Assembly (NCBI GenBank): GCA_013151635.1
Contig: JAADHV010000001.1
Coordinates: forward strand, 81,813 to 145,812
Origin: Deltaproteobacteria bacterium
Lineage (GTDB): Bacteria; Desulfobacterota; Desulfobacteria; Desulfobacterales; Desulfobacteraceae
Direction of reading: 5' to 3'
Length of the DNA: 64,000 nt
Both the position numbers and the translations under genes were made by a program. This document shows, piece after piece, positions 29,370 through 39,663 of the stretch (its first letter is position 1; every line of letters begins with the position of its first letter). The notes under the pieces were generated by a model that saw nothing but the letters and a program-made list of their open reading frames with translations, did not search any database and was not told where the DNA came from.

Positions 29370-30227
29370 TTAAATTCCTTTTTTATTATTCTCTATAAAA
29401 TTTTTTACCATCATGTCTCCCAGCTCTTTTGAGCGTTTTGTGGCTGATTCAACAGTATTGATCATGGTTGTTCTAAGCCCCCCCTGCTCAAGAGTGTGGA
29501 TGCCTGCAATGGCTGTCCCGCCAGGGGATGCCACCCTGTCCTTTAGCTGGCCCGGGTGTTCTTTTGATTCAAGCAATAGTTTTGCCGCCCCGAGAACGGT
29601 CTGTGTGGATAAAAACAGGGAGTCTTTTCTGGATAATCCCATTTTAACACCAGCATCTGCCATAGCATCAACAATGATAAAGATATAGGCAGGGCCGCTT
29701 CCGCTTAAACCTGTAAACGCATCCATAAGAACATTTTCCTGGATAAAGACAGTCTGACCCACTGAATCAAAAATAGCCCTTGCAAGCGATACATCCTCTT
29801 TGGAAGCGAATTCACCAGCCGCAATGGCAGTTGCGCTTTCCTTTACAAATGCGCAGATATTAGGCATAGCCCTGATAAGCCGGAGTTCCTTGTGAAGCCC
29901 CGCTGCGATGGCGGCCAGCGGGACACCTGCTGCTATTGAAATGACCAGTTTTGACTGATCAAGAGCGAATGCTGTTTCTTTTAAGACTGATCCCAGGATC
30001 TGGGGTTTTGTGGCATATATGACAATTTCAGATTTTCTGGCAACTTCAATATTGTCTGTTGTTGTTGAGACTTTATATTTGTTTTGAATTTTGTCTAAAA
30101 GGTCCCGGGCAATATCCGAACAGATTATATTTTCAGGTTTTGCAGCTTTGGAAAGAACCAAACCGCTGATCAATGCTTCACCCATATTTCCGCTTCCAAT
30201 AAATCCTATCTTTTTTTCTTGTAGCAT
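29370..30227 (-). CDS. proC: Pyrroline-5-carboxylate reductase
   Basis: KIGFIGSGNMGEALISGL; C-terminal LKDRVASPGGTAIAGIHTLEQGGLR. Confidence 0.95.
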   Translation of the reverse strand: MLQEKKIGFIGSGNMGEALISGLVLSKAAKPENIICSDIARDLLDKIQNKYKVSTTTDNIEVARKSEIVIYATKPQILGSVLKETAFALDQSKLVISIAAGVPLAAIAAGLHKELRLIRAMPNICAFVKESATAIAAGEFASKEDVSLARAIFDSVGQTVFIQENVLMDAFTGLSGSGPAYIFIIVDAMADAGVKMGLSRKDSLFLSTQTVLGAAKLLLESKEHPGQLKDRVASPGGTAIAGIHTLEQGGLRTTMINTVESATKRSKELGDMMVKNFIENNKKGI

Positions 30228-30428
30228 ATCCGGTTGTACTCCTTAATAATATTAATTAAAGCAAAAATTTATATTAGGACGTTCAAATTAATATAGTCAA
30301 GATAAATAAATATCATGTTTTTAAAAGAATTTTGTTATGGGCGTCCTGTCCTGGCCCTGAATTTGCTTGTGCCTATCACAGGATAAAACTAAGCTGGTAT
30401 TTGCAACCAGGATGCCAGGGGGCTAATT

Positions 30429-31211
30429 ATGAGTTTGAAAAACAAGCTGGAATATATCTATTCAAAGTATAATAAAAGGGAATATGTGGATCCAGACCCA
30501 CTTTTGTTCCTGTATGATTATCCTGAAAAGAAAAACCGGGAGATTGCAGGGCTTATTGCAGCCTGCTTTGCCTATGGGAGAGTTGACCAGATCATGAAAA
30601 CCGTGGGCCATATACTTGAAAAGCTTTGTCCGTCCCCTTATGAGTACCTCTTGGGCGTGGCAGAGAAGGAAATTGCAAATGATTTTAAAGGGTTTCGATA
30701 CAGGTTTGCAAGTGAGTCCCACCTTGTCAATTTTTTATGGGGCATAAAGAATGTCTTAAATGAGTTTGAATCCCTTGAAAACTGTTTTTATTCAGGACAC
30801 TCACCAGTCAATGAGACAGTTTTGCCGGGGCTTGTCTTTTTTTCTGGAAAGATTAATAAAAATAAAAAAATCGGCCATCTTATGGCTGACCCTGAAAAGA
30901 AAAGTGCCTGCAAAAGAAGTTTGTTGTTTCTACGCTGGATGGTAAGAAAGGATTTAGTTGATCCGGGAGGTTGGAAAAAGATAAGTCCTTCACAATTGAT
31001 TGTCCCTATAGATACGCATATGTATAAGACAGGTAGGATGCTTGAGTTTACCAGGAGAAAAAGTCCGGATATGAAGACAGCCCTTGAAATTACCCGGGGG
31101 TTTAGAAAAATTTTAAGCTGCGATCCGGTTAAATATGATTTTAGCCTGACCCGGTTTGGTATCAGGAAAGGATTAAACATGGATCATTTAAAAGATTTTA
31201 TTTTAGGCTGA
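30429..31211 (+). CDS. TIGR02757/DUF2400 family protein
   Basis: FLYDYPEKKNREIAGLIAACFAYGRVDQIMKTVGHIL. Confidence 0.8.
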   Translation: MSLKNKLEYIYSKYNKREYVDPDPLLFLYDYPEKKNREIAGLIAACFAYGRVDQIMKTVGHILEKLCPSPYEYLLGVAEKEIANDFKGFRYRFASESHLVNFLWGIKNVLNEFESLENCFYSGHSPVNETVLPGLVFFSGKINKNKKIGHLMADPEKKSACKRSLLFLRWMVRKDLVDPGGWKKISPSQLIVPIDTHMYKTGRMLEFTRRKSPDMKTALEITRGFRKILSCDPVKYDFSLTRFGIRKGLNMDHLKDFILG

Positions 31212-31321
31212 AAAATGAGGCAAAAGAAAAGTGCTATGTAGAGGTGAAAAATTGAGAAGAGCCGTGAAAAGCGGCTTGGGAACGCCAGCCGGCATACTTT
31301 ATAAAAAAGGAACCAGGTTTA

Positions 31322-31349
31322 TTGACATTCTACCACTTTGTAGTATCTT
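31322..31349 (+). promoter_or_regulatory. Sigma-70-type promoter candidate with an internal inverted repeat
   Basis: TTGACA-N16-TATCTT; spacer contains CTAC-CACTTT-GTAG (31330-31343). Confidence 0.5.
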
Positions 31350-31409
31350 AAACAAAGATATTTGAATAACGAGTTCAATCCTGTGGAGATTTGATTAAGG
31401 AGAAGTTAT

Positions 31410-31973
31410 ATGTGGGATTATACAGATCAGGTTAAAGATCATTTTTTAAACCCGAGAAATGTGGGTGAGCTGGAGGGTGCCAATGCCATTGGCGAAACAG
31501 GTTCTTTAAATTGTGGGGATGCATTAAAATTATATTTAAAAGTCAATGAGAATGAAAGAATTATGGATGCAACCTTTATGACCTTTGGATGCGCAAGTGC
31601 TGTGGCATCTTCATCAGCCTTGACTGAGATAATTAAGGGAATGACCCTTGATGAGGCTGCAAAAATAACCAATGATGATATTTCAGATTATTTGGGAGGA
31701 CTGCCAAAAGCCAAAATGCATTGTTCGGTCATGGGACAGTCTGCTTTAAAAAAAGCCATTGCAAATTACAGGGGGGTTCAGATTCTTGAAAAACCAGGTG
31801 AGCTGGTTTGTGAATGTTTTGAAGTTACCGACCTTGAAATTATTGAAGCGGTAAAGGCAAACGGCCTTGAAACAACCGAGGATGTGACAGACTACCTGAA
31901 AGCCGGCGGCGGATGCGGCCAGTGCCTGGACAGGATAGAAGAAGTGATTGAATCTGTTAGAGCCAAAGGATAA
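31410..31973 (+). CDS. NifU/IscU-like Fe-S scaffold with C-terminal BFD-like [2Fe-2S] domain
   Basis: [36 protein letters not shown], then CECFEVTD...GGGCGQC. Confidence 0.92.
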   Translation: MWDYTDQVKDHFLNPRNVGELEGANAIGETGSLNCGDALKLYLKVNENERIMDATFMTFGCASAVASSSALTEIIKGMTLDEAAKITNDDISDYLGGLPKAKMHCSVMGQSALKKAIANYRGVQILEKPGELVCECFEVTDLEIIEAVKANGLETTEDVTDYLKAGGGCGQCLDRIEEVIESVRAKG

Positions 31974-31977
31974 TTGA

Positions 31978-33150
31978 ATGAAAATTGTATATACGGATAA
32001 CAATGCAACAACAAAAGTCGCAGATGAAGTCATAGAAGAGATGTTGCCTTATCTGGGCGAATTATATGGTAACCCTTCTTCCATGCATACCTTTGGCGAC
32101 AAGGTGAACAAAAAGTTAAAACAGGCAAGGCTCAGGGTTGCGGGTTTGATAAATGCCGATCCCGGGGAGATTATTTTTACCAGTTGTGGAACAGAGAGTG
32201 ATAATGCAGCTATTTATTCTGCTATTAATGCCTATCCTGAAAAAAAGCATATCATTACCTCCAGGGTTGAGCATCCGGCCATTAATAATCTTTATCAACA
32301 CCTTCAGGGAGAAAAAGGGTATGATGTTACATTTGTGCCGGTGGATAAAAAAGGGTTGTTAGATCTTGACCTTTTATACGACAGCATGTCTGATAACACG
32401 GCCATTGTATCAATAATGTGGGCCAATAATGAAACAGGTGTAATTTTCCCCATTGAGGAAATTTTCAAAAAAGCAAATGAAAAGGGAATTTTATTCCATA
32501 CGGATGCTGTCCAGGCAACCGGTAAGATTCCCATAGATGTTAAAAAAACAAAAGTGGATATGCTGTCTTTTTCCGGGCATAAAATTCATGCCCCAAAGGG
32601 TATTGGTGTCCTTTATGTGAAAAAGGGGTTCAAGTTTTCATCCTTCCTGGTTGGAGGACACCAGGAGGAAGGGCGCCGGGGCGGCACGGAAAATACCGCA
32701 TCCATTATAGGGCTTGGAAAGGCCTGTGAGCTTGCAAAAGAAAATTTACCTGTTATGAATACCAAGGTCAGGGAACTTCGGGACTATCTTCAGGCCCGGC
32801 TCCTTGAAAAAATCCCTGGTTCTTCTGTCAACGGAGCGCTTGATGCACGGCTTCCGAACACTTTATCGATAGGATTTGACGCAGTGGAGGGAGAATCCAT
32901 ACTTCTTTTGCTGGACCGTGAGGGGATCTGTGCTTCTTCAGGGTCTGCGTGTACATCAGGGTCTCTTGATCCTTCCCATGTGCTCATGGCTATGGAAGTT
33001 CCTTTTAAGTCAGCCCATGGTTCCATTCGATTCTCGTTATCCCATTATAATACAAAAGAAGAAATGGATCATATCGTGTCCACCCTTGTTCCTGCGATTC
33101 AAAAATTAAGAGACATGTCGCCCTTCTGGAAGGACGGGGAAATGATATGA
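31978..33150 (+). CDS. Cysteine desulfurase (NifS/IscS)
   Basis: YTDNNATTKVADEV, FSGHKIHAPKGIGVLYV, CASSGSACTSG. Confidence 0.95.
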   Translation: MKIVYTDNNATTKVADEVIEEMLPYLGELYGNPSSMHTFGDKVNKKLKQARLRVAGLINADPGEIIFTSCGTESDNAAIYSAINAYPEKKHIITSRVEHPAINNLYQHLQGEKGYDVTFVPVDKKGLLDLDLLYDSMSDNTAIVSIMWANNETGVIFPIEEIFKKANEKGILFHTDAVQATGKIPIDVKKTKVDMLSFSGHKIHAPKGIGVLYVKKGFKFSSFLVGGHQEEGRRGGTENTASIIGLGKACELAKENLPVMNTKVRELRDYLQARLLEKIPGSSVNGALDARLPNTLSIGFDAVEGESILLLLDREGICASSGSACTSGSLDPSHVLMAMEVPFKSAHGSIRFSLSHYNTKEEMDHIVSTLVPAIQKLRDMSPFWKDGEMI

Positions 33151-33683
33151 TAAATCTGGATGGAGACCACCAGGCCTTTGCCGAGGAAATCAAGGTACGA
33201 TCAGGTATCAATTTTAACACCTGCCTGCAATGCAGATCCTGTACAAACGGCTGCCCCTTTTTAGAGGGAATGGATTATGCGCCCAATGCTGTCATTCGCC
33301 TTGTCCAGCTCGGGCTGGAAGATCAGGTTCTGCAATGCTCTGCTATATGGGTGTGTGTAGGGTGCAATACATGTTGCAGTTTTTGCCCCATGGCAATTGA
33401 TATTCCTGCGGTGATGGATAGCCTTCGTCATAAAGCCCTTGAAAAAGGGATTAAAATACCAGAGTCTGATATTTTAAGTTTTCATACAGAAGTATTGAAT
33501 ACGGTAAAAAAATACGGCAGGACCCATAAGCTTGAGATCATGATGCGGTATAAACTTAAGACAATGGATCTTCTAAGCGACATGGGAGTGGGCCTTAAAA
33601 TGTTGAAAAAAAGAAAATTGGATTTAACACCATCAAAGATTCAGGATAAAAAAGCCATTGAAAAAATTTTCAGAGAAAAATGA
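33147..33683 (+). CDS. Heterodisulfide reductase subunit C-like [4Fe-4S] protein
   Basis: CLQCRSCTNGCP and CVGCNTCCSFCP. Confidence 0.88.
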   Translation: MINLDGDHQAFAEEIKVRSGINFNTCLQCRSCTNGCPFLEGMDYAPNAVIRLVQLGLEDQVLQCSAIWVCVGCNTCCSFCPMAIDIPAVMDSLRHKALEKGIKIPESDILSFHTEVLNTVKKYGRTHKLEIMMRYKLKTMDLLSDMGVGLKMLKKRKLDLTPSKIQDKKAIEKIFREK

Positions 33684-34554
33684 AGCCAGCCGCCGGCCGG
33701 AAAGATTGAAATTCTCTTTTTTCCCTGGGTGTTCGCTTAAAACATCCGGGCATGAGAATACCCTGTCCCTTTTAAAGTTTTGCGATCGTGTAAATGTTGA
33801 GCTTATTGAGCTTGAAGACTGGAATTGCTGTGGATCATCATCTGCCCACAGCGTTGATCATGCCGTGGCAAAAATGCTTTCCATGAGAAACATTTCCCTT
33901 GCGCCAAAGGGTATCCCGCTGATGATTGCCTGCCCAAGCTGCCTTATACGGATAAAATCCATGTATTTAAAGCTTAAAAAAGATAATGCGTTAAAGTGTG
34001 AATATGAAGAACTATGGGGAAAACCCTTTGATGAAGATCTTGAAATCATTCATTTTTTTGAGATTCTTAACAGGGTTCGCCTTGAAGATCATATTGACCA
34101 TCCAAAAGAAAAATTAAAAAAACTGAAGATTGCGCCCTATTATGGCTGCATGCTTTCCATGCCGCCGGATTTAAGATTTGAAAAAAGCTATTACGGAATA
34201 ATTGAAAAGACCCTTGGAAAGCTTGGAGCTGATCCTATCTTTTTTGGGTATGGAGCAAGGTGCTGCGGGACTTACCTGTCTGTTGCAAAACCAAAAATTG
34301 CCCAGAAGGTTGTGAACGAGATCGTATTAAAAGCAATGGAAGCAGGAGCGGAGTGCATAGTAACCGCCTGTTCCATGTGTCATCTCAACCTTGAAATCAG
34401 GTGCTCACTTGAAAACCCCATTCCGATCCTTCATTTTTCCGAGCTGCTTTCAATGGCCTTGGGGGCCGGGGATAAGAAGAAATGGTTCCCGCGGCACCTG
34501 ATTGATCCTGTCCCTCTTTTGGAAAAAAGAGGTTTGTTAACACTTTTAAACTAG
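33658..34554 (+). CDS. Heterodisulfide reductase subunit B-like (two CCG domains)
   Basis: FFPGCSLKTSG...WNCCGSS...CPSC; YYGCMLSMP...ARCCGTYL...CSMC. Confidence 0.88.
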   Translation: MKKFSEKNEASRRPERLKFSFFPGCSLKTSGHENTLSLLKFCDRVNVELIELEDWNCCGSSSAHSVDHAVAKMLSMRNISLAPKGIPLMIACPSCLIRIKSMYLKLKKDNALKCEYEELWGKPFDEDLEIIHFFEILNRVRLEDHIDHPKEKLKKLKIAPYYGCMLSMPPDLRFEKSYYGIIEKTLGKLGADPIFFGYGARCCGTYLSVAKPKIAQKVVNEIVLKAMEAGAECIVTACSMCHLNLEIRCSLENPIPILHFSELLSMALGAGDKKKWFPRHLIDPVPLLEKRGLLTLLN

Positions 34555-34557
34555 GGT

Positions 34558-35484
34558 TCAGGAAGTTTTAAACAGATCTGTACTCAGATATCTTTCTCCG
34601 GTATCAGGGATGATAAAGACAATATTTTTGCCTTTATTCTCAGGACGCGATGCAATGGCCTTTGCTGCGTGAAAGGCAGCACCTGATGAAATACCGCAGA
34701 GAATACCTTCATTCTGTGCAAGATCTTTTGCCCCGAGAATGGCTTCTTCATTTTCAACGCTGAAAATTTCATCAAGGATATCCACGTTCAGATTTCCAGG
34801 AATAAAGCCTGCACCAATACCCTGAATTTTGTGGGGCCCGGGGGCTCCGCCCGAGATAACAGGTGAGTTGGAAGGTTCCACGGCCACTGATTTTATACCG
34901 GGTTTTTTTTCTTTCAATACTTCCGAAACACCTGTGATGGTTCCGCCGGTGCCCACTCCTGCAACAAAGATATCAACTTTTCCATCAGTATCATTCCAGA
35001 TTTCCAATGCAGTGGTTTTCCTGTGGATCTCAGGATTGGCAGGGTTGGAAAACTGGTCCGGCATATAAGAAAAAGGGGTCTCTGCAACAATTTTTTTTGC
35101 TTCCTCAATTGCCCCTTTCATTCCTTTAGACCCAGGGGTCAGGACGAGCGAAGCCCCTAGATGTTTCAAGAGCTGCCGTCGTTCAATGCTCATGGTTTCA
35201 GGCATTGTTAAAATCAGTTTCAAGCCTTTGACCCGGGCTACAAATGCAAGGGCAATGCCTGTATTGCCGCTCGTCGGCTCAACAATTGTGGATTCCTGCG
35301 TGATCCTGCCTTTTTGAAAAGCATCATCGATCATGGATAGGCCGATTCTGTCCTTTACACTGCCGGCCGGGTTGAAAAATTCAGACTTTCCATATATGCT
35401 GGCCCCGGTTTCCAAACTTGCTGATTCAATATATACCAATGGTGTGTTAAAACATGTTTTTGTTATATCAGACTTGGTATTCAT
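34558..35484 (-). CDS. cysK: Cysteine synthase A
   Basis: GKSEFFNPAGSVKDRIG, EPTSGNTGIALA, GTGGTITG. Confidence 0.95.
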   Translation of the reverse strand: MNTKSDITKTCFNTPLVYIESASLETGASIYGKSEFFNPAGSVKDRIGLSMIDDAFQKGRITQESTIVEPTSGNTGIALAFVARVKGLKLILTMPETMSIERRQLLKHLGASLVLTPGSKGMKGAIEEAKKIVAETPFSYMPDQFSNPANPEIHRKTTALEIWNDTDGKVDIFVAGVGTGGTITGVSEVLKEKKPGIKSVAVEPSNSPVISGGAPGPHKIQGIGAGFIPGNLNVDILDEIFSVENEEAILGAKDLAQNEGILCGISSGAAFHAAKAIASRPENKGKNIVFIIPDTGERYLSTDLFKTS

Positions 35485-36454
35485 GGTTTTCTTTCTCCTG
35501 TGTTTCCTGGTATTTGTAAATCAGGTGCGGGGATTCAATGAACACTTTGGTATCTGTCGGGATAGAACTGGTGAGCCACACATTGCCACCCACAACAGAC
35601 CTGGTACCGATGATAGTTTCTCCCCCGAGAATAGTGGCGCCGGAGTAAATGATGACATCATCTTCAATAGTGGGGTGACGTTTGGCTCCCCTGAGTTTTT
35701 TCCCTGCATTCGGGGGCAGTGACAAGGCGCCAATGGTAACATTCTGATAAAGCCTGACATTATTGCCAATGACACTGGTTTCACCTACAACAACGCCTGT
35801 CCCGTGATCAATGACAAATCTTTTCCCTATTTCTGCACCGGGGTGAATATCAATTCCTGTCAGGCTGTGAGCATGTTCTGTCATGATTCTCGGCAATTGC
35901 GGGATATTAAGGTTGAAAAGAATATGGGCAATCCTGTAAACCGTAATGGCATATAATCCAGGGTAAGAGAAAATGACCTCATCATGGCTTTTGGCAGCAG
36001 GGTCTCCGTCATAGGCACCTTTTATATCTTCGGCAAGGGATACGCGAAGGTCAGGAATTGCCTGAATTATTTTTAACGCAGCATCATTGCCACTGGCTTT
36101 GCATTCGGAACAGGTGCGGCCGTACCTCAGGCAGTCATGTCTCAGGACGTGAACGATCTGTTCGGAAAGGATATCATAAAGTTTAGATATGCACTGGCCC
36201 AAATTATATACAATGTTTGCCCCGTCGATTTTTTCGCTTGAAAAGTAACCCGGAAACAGAACCTCCCTGAATTTATCAATCATTTCTTTTACAGTTATTG
36301 AAAAATGAATCGGTTCATCCCCTATATGTGCAAAGCACCTGTCGTCATCCATGGACGCAAGAATGGTATTAATCGCCTTTGGCAGCTCTTTGCGATACTC
36401 GGAAGCATCCTGTCTTCCGGTCTGGCATATATTATTGATAAAAAAATTATCCAT
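35468..36454 (-). CDS. cysE: Serine O-acetyltransferase
   Basis: GIDIHPGAEIGKRFVIDHGTGVVVGETSVIGNNVRLYQNVTIG hexapeptide repeats; next to cysK. Confidence 0.92.
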   Translation of the reverse strand: MDNFFINNICQTGRQDASEYRKELPKAINTILASMDDDRCFAHIGDEPIHFSITVKEMIDKFREVLFPGYFSSEKIDGANIVYNLGQCISKLYDILSEQIVHVLRHDCLRYGRTCSECKASGNDAALKIIQAIPDLRVSLAEDIKGAYDGDPAAKSHDEVIFSYPGLYAITVYRIAHILFNLNIPQLPRIMTEHAHSLTGIDIHPGAEIGKRFVIDHGTGVVVGETSVIGNNVRLYQNVTIGALSLPPNAGKKLRGAKRHPTIEDDVIIYSGATILGGETIIGTRSVVGGNVWLTSSIPTDTKVFIESPHLIYKYQETQEKENHEYQV

Positions 36455-36459
36455 TGCAG

Positions 36460-36855
36460 TTAATTTCCTTTTCCAGTTTTAAAAAAACTTTTAAACACCT
36501 TGCAGTTTCTGCATTCTTCCATTTTATTTTCCCATGAATTATGGGCTTCGCCGCTACAATTGGTCCCGTTGATAAACCAGCACAGATCACCTGATTTGAA
36601 TTCCCAGGCCGGGCAGGTTTTCAGCTTTTTTTCAGGGCATTTCCGTATGTCCCAGCACTTATCTGAATGTTTGTTATTGGCCATGATTGCCCTGGAAAGC
36701 AGGAAAAGCAGTTGGCGCTCAACATGATGTGGAATTTTGCGCCACCCCTGCTCATAGCTGTGAATTGCTTTAATGGAAACCCCGAGAAGCTGCGCCAGCT
36801 CTTTTTGCGTTTTGTTCAGTGTTGCCCTGGAATCCTTGAATTCACTGCTTTTCAT
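36460..36855 (-). CDS. HTH (XRE-like) protein with Cys-rich C-terminal domain
   Basis: KTQKELAQLLGVSIKAIHSYEQGWR plus CWDIRKCPEKKLKTCPAWEFKSGDLCWFINGTNCSG...CRNCKVF. Confidence 0.8.
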   Translation of the reverse strand: MKSSEFKDSRATLNKTQKELAQLLGVSIKAIHSYEQGWRKIPHHVERQLLFLLSRAIMANNKHSDKCWDIRKCPEKKLKTCPAWEFKSGDLCWFINGTNCSGEAHNSWENKMEECRNCKVFKSFFKTGKGN

Positions 36856-36884
36856 TAGTCAGCTTTTTTTAATTTAAAGGTTGC

Positions 36885-36904
36885 CTGATAACAATTATTA
36901 TCAG
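36885..36904. promoter_or_regulatory. Inverted repeat, candidate operator upstream of the HTH-cysE-cysK operon
   Basis: CTGATAA-CAATTA-TTATCAG, perfect 7-bp arms. Confidence 0.5.
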
Positions 36905-36994
36905 ATAAATATATACCACAGAGTGGGGGTTGTCAATGGCAAAACTTAGAGCTTCAAAGGGTAGCAGGGCAAGGAAAATTGGTAAAAAAAGTTT

Positions 36995-37020
36995 CTTGAC
37001 GCGAAAATATTTTGCATTAC
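36995..37020 (+). promoter_or_regulatory. Possible heat-shock (sigma-32-like) promoter of clpB
   Basis: CTTGAC-N14-CATTA ~40 bp upstream of the clpB ATG. Confidence 0.35.
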
Positions 37021-37059
37021 TTTATATGATAAATTATAAAAAATAATGAAAGGTGTTTT

Positions 37060-39648
37060 ATGAAACTTGAAAAACTGACGGTAAAATCACAGGAACTCCT
37101 TCAAACATCCCGTGATTTAGCCCAAAAGCATGGTAACCAGGCCATTGAACCGGTCCATTTTTTAGAGGCCATGATGAAAGACGGACAGGGAATCTTCCTG
37201 TCCATATTAAAAAAGATTGACGTCCGGATTGATGCCCTGAAACAAGATATCCTGGCAGGCATTGAAAAACTAGTCAAGGTGTCAGGTTCAGCAGATATCT
37301 ATCTGTCCCGGGATGGGAAAAAGGTGTTGGATCAATCCTTTTCGGAAAGCCGGAAAATGAAGGATCAATACGTGAGCCTTGAGCATATTATCCTGTCTCT
37401 TGCAACAATAAAAGCAGATGCCTCAAAGATATTGAAACAAAATGGTGTCACAAGGGATGTGATACTGACGGTGTTAAAGGATATCCGGGGAAACCAGAGC
37501 GTGACCGACCAGAATCCTGAAGAAAAATACCAGGCTCTTGAAAAGTTTGGCCGGGATTTAACAGCCCTTGCCCGGGACGGGAAACTTGATCCTGTCATAG
37601 GAAGGGATGAGGAAATCCGGCGGATAGTTCAGGTTCTTTCAAGAAGGAGGAAAAACAATCCTGTATTGATAGGTGAGCCGGGCGTAGGTAAAACCGCTAT
37701 TGTAGAAGGCCTGGCCCAGAGAATTATAGACGGGGACGTATCCGAGACCTTGAAAAACAGGCGGGTGGTTGCCCTTGATATCGGGGCCCTGCTTGCCGGG
37801 GCCAAGTTCCGGGGTGAGTTTGAGGAACGGCTGAAAGCAGTATTAAAAGAGGTGGAAGCTGCAGAAGGCGAGGTGGTCCTGTTTATTGATGAGCTTCATA
37901 CCGTTGTCGGTGCAGGCGCGGCAGAAGGGTCAGTGGATGCTTCAAATATGTTGAAACCCGCCCTTGCCCGTGGAACCCTGAGATGTGTCGGTGCCACAAC
38001 ATTGAACGAATATAGAAAGTATATTGAAAAGGATGCAGCTCTTGAAAGAAGGTTCCAGCAGGTTTTTGCAAAAGAGCCCACAGTGGAAGACACAATTTCC
38101 ATTTTAAGGGGATTAAAGGAAAAATATGAGGTGCATCACGGGATAAGGATAAAAGATTCAGCTATAGTGGCTGCTGCCACTCTTTCCAACCGTTATATCG
38201 CAGACCGGTTTTTACCGGACAAGGCAGTTGATCTTATAGATGAATGCGCATCACGCCTGAGAATTGAGATTGACTCCATGCCACAGGCCATTGACAAGAT
38301 CCGGAGAAAAATTACCCAGGCACAGATAGAAAGGCAGGCACTGCTGAAAGAAAGGGACAAGGCATCTTTGCAAAGGCTTGAAAAATTGGAAATGGATATT
38401 GCTGCCATGAAAGAGGAAGCAGGACCTTTAAAACTTCACTGGGACAATGAAAAAAAGATTATCCGTAAGATCAGCGCAATAAGGGAGGATATTGACAGGT
38501 TCCAGACAGAGGCCCGTGTGGCCGAACGAAATGGTGACCTGGAAAAGGTTGCCAAAATCAGGTATGGAACCATAGAACAATTGCAAAAGGATCTTGAAGC
38601 CCAGAAACAGACACTTAACGACCTTCAAAAGGACAAGAGAATGCTCAAAGAAGATGTGGAAGAATCAGATGTGGCTGAAGTTGTCTCTGCCTGGACAGGT
38701 ATCCCGGTGTCAAAAATGCTGAAAGGCGAGCAGGAAAAACTGGTCCTTATGGAAGAGCATATTAAAAAGAGGGTCATAGGTCAGCAAAAAGCCATTGATG
38801 CTGTGTCCAATGCGGTCAGGCGCGCCAGGTCAGGATTGCAGCCCGAAGACCGTCCCATTGGCACCTTTATTTTCATGGGGCCGACCGGGGTTGGAAAGAC
38901 CGAACTTGCAAAATCCCTTGCTGAATTCATTTTTGACAGTGATGAGAATATAATCCGGGTGGACATGTCCGAATACATGGAAAAACATTCTGTGGCGCGG
39001 CTTATAGGGGCACCTCCGGGGTATGTGGGATATGACGAAGGAGGGCTTCTGACAGAGGCGGTCAGAAGACGACCTTATTCGGTAATCCTTTTTGATGAGA
39101 TAGAAAAAGCCCATCAGGATGTTTTTAATGTGCTTTTGCAGGTACTGGATGACGGCAGGATGACGGACGGGCATGGCAGGACAGTGGATTTTAAGAACAC
39201 CATTATTATCATGACATCCAATGTGGGCTCCAGATTCCTGCAGGAGTCAGGATTGAACGGGTTTGAGGATTCAAGTGTCAGACAGGGTATTGCTAATGCA
39301 CTAAAAGAGGTTTTCAGACCGGAGTTTTTAAACAGGATTGATGAAATAATTACCTTCCATTCCCTGACAATGGATAATATAAAACAGATTGCTGCCATAC
39401 AGATTGAAAAATTAAATGAAAGGCTTAAGTCCCGTAACCTTAAAATCCACCTGGACGACAGGGCAATGGAACATATGGCACAAAAGGGATATGACCCCAC
39501 CTTTGGGGCACGCCCCTTAAAAAGGGCCATCCAGCAGGAGATTGAAAACCCTTTGTCTATGGCTATTCTTAAAGGAGAATTCAGCCCGGATGAGACTGTC
39601 TTTTTTGGTTTTGATGAAAATAACAAAGGCTTGAAAATAATCAGGTAA
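37060..39648 (+). CDS. clpB: ATP-dependent chaperone ClpB
   Basis: 862 aa with two AAA+ modules ([35 protein letters not shown]), Clp N domain and coiled-coil middle domain. Confidence 0.97.
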   Translation: MKLEKLTVKSQELLQTSRDLAQKHGNQAIEPVHFLEAMMKDGQGIFLSILKKIDVRIDALKQDILAGIEKLVKVSGSADIYLSRDGKKVLDQSFSESRKMKDQYVSLEHIILSLATIKADASKILKQNGVTRDVILTVLKDIRGNQSVTDQNPEEKYQALEKFGRDLTALARDGKLDPVIGRDEEIRRIVQVLSRRRKNNPVLIGEPGVGKTAIVEGLAQRIIDGDVSETLKNRRVVALDIGALLAGAKFRGEFEERLKAVLKEVEAAEGEVVLFIDELHTVVGAGAAEGSVDASNMLKPALARGTLRCVGATTLNEYRKYIEKDAALERRFQQVFAKEPTVEDTISILRGLKEKYEVHHGIRIKDSAIVAAATLSNRYIADRFLPDKAVDLIDECASRLRIEIDSMPQAIDKIRRKITQAQIERQALLKERDKASLQRLEKLEMDIAAMKEEAGPLKLHWDNEKKIIRKISAIREDIDRFQTEARVAERNGDLEKVAKIRYGTIEQLQKDLEAQKQTLNDLQKDKRMLKEDVEESDVAEVVSAWTGIPVSKMLKGEQEKLVLMEEHIKKRVIGQQKAIDAVSNAVRRARSGLQPEDRPIGTFIFMGPTGVGKTELAKSLAEFIFDSDENIIRVDMSEYMEKHSVARLIGAPPGYVGYDEGGLLTEAVRRRPYSVILFDEIEKAHQDVFNVLLQVLDDGRMTDGHGRTVDFKNTIIIMTSNVGSRFLQESGLNGFEDSSVRQGIANALKEVFRPEFLNRIDEIITFHSLTMDNIKQIAAIQIEKLNERLKSRNLKIHLDDRAMEHMAQKGYDPTFGARPLKRAIQQEIENPLSMAILKGEFSPDETVFFGFDENNKGLKIIR

Positions 39649-39663
39649 AAATATTTGAGTCCT

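Noticed and set aside
39114-39626. 170 aa minus-strand ORF inside clpB
   Set aside because: Antisense shadow of the ClpB C-terminal AAA+ region
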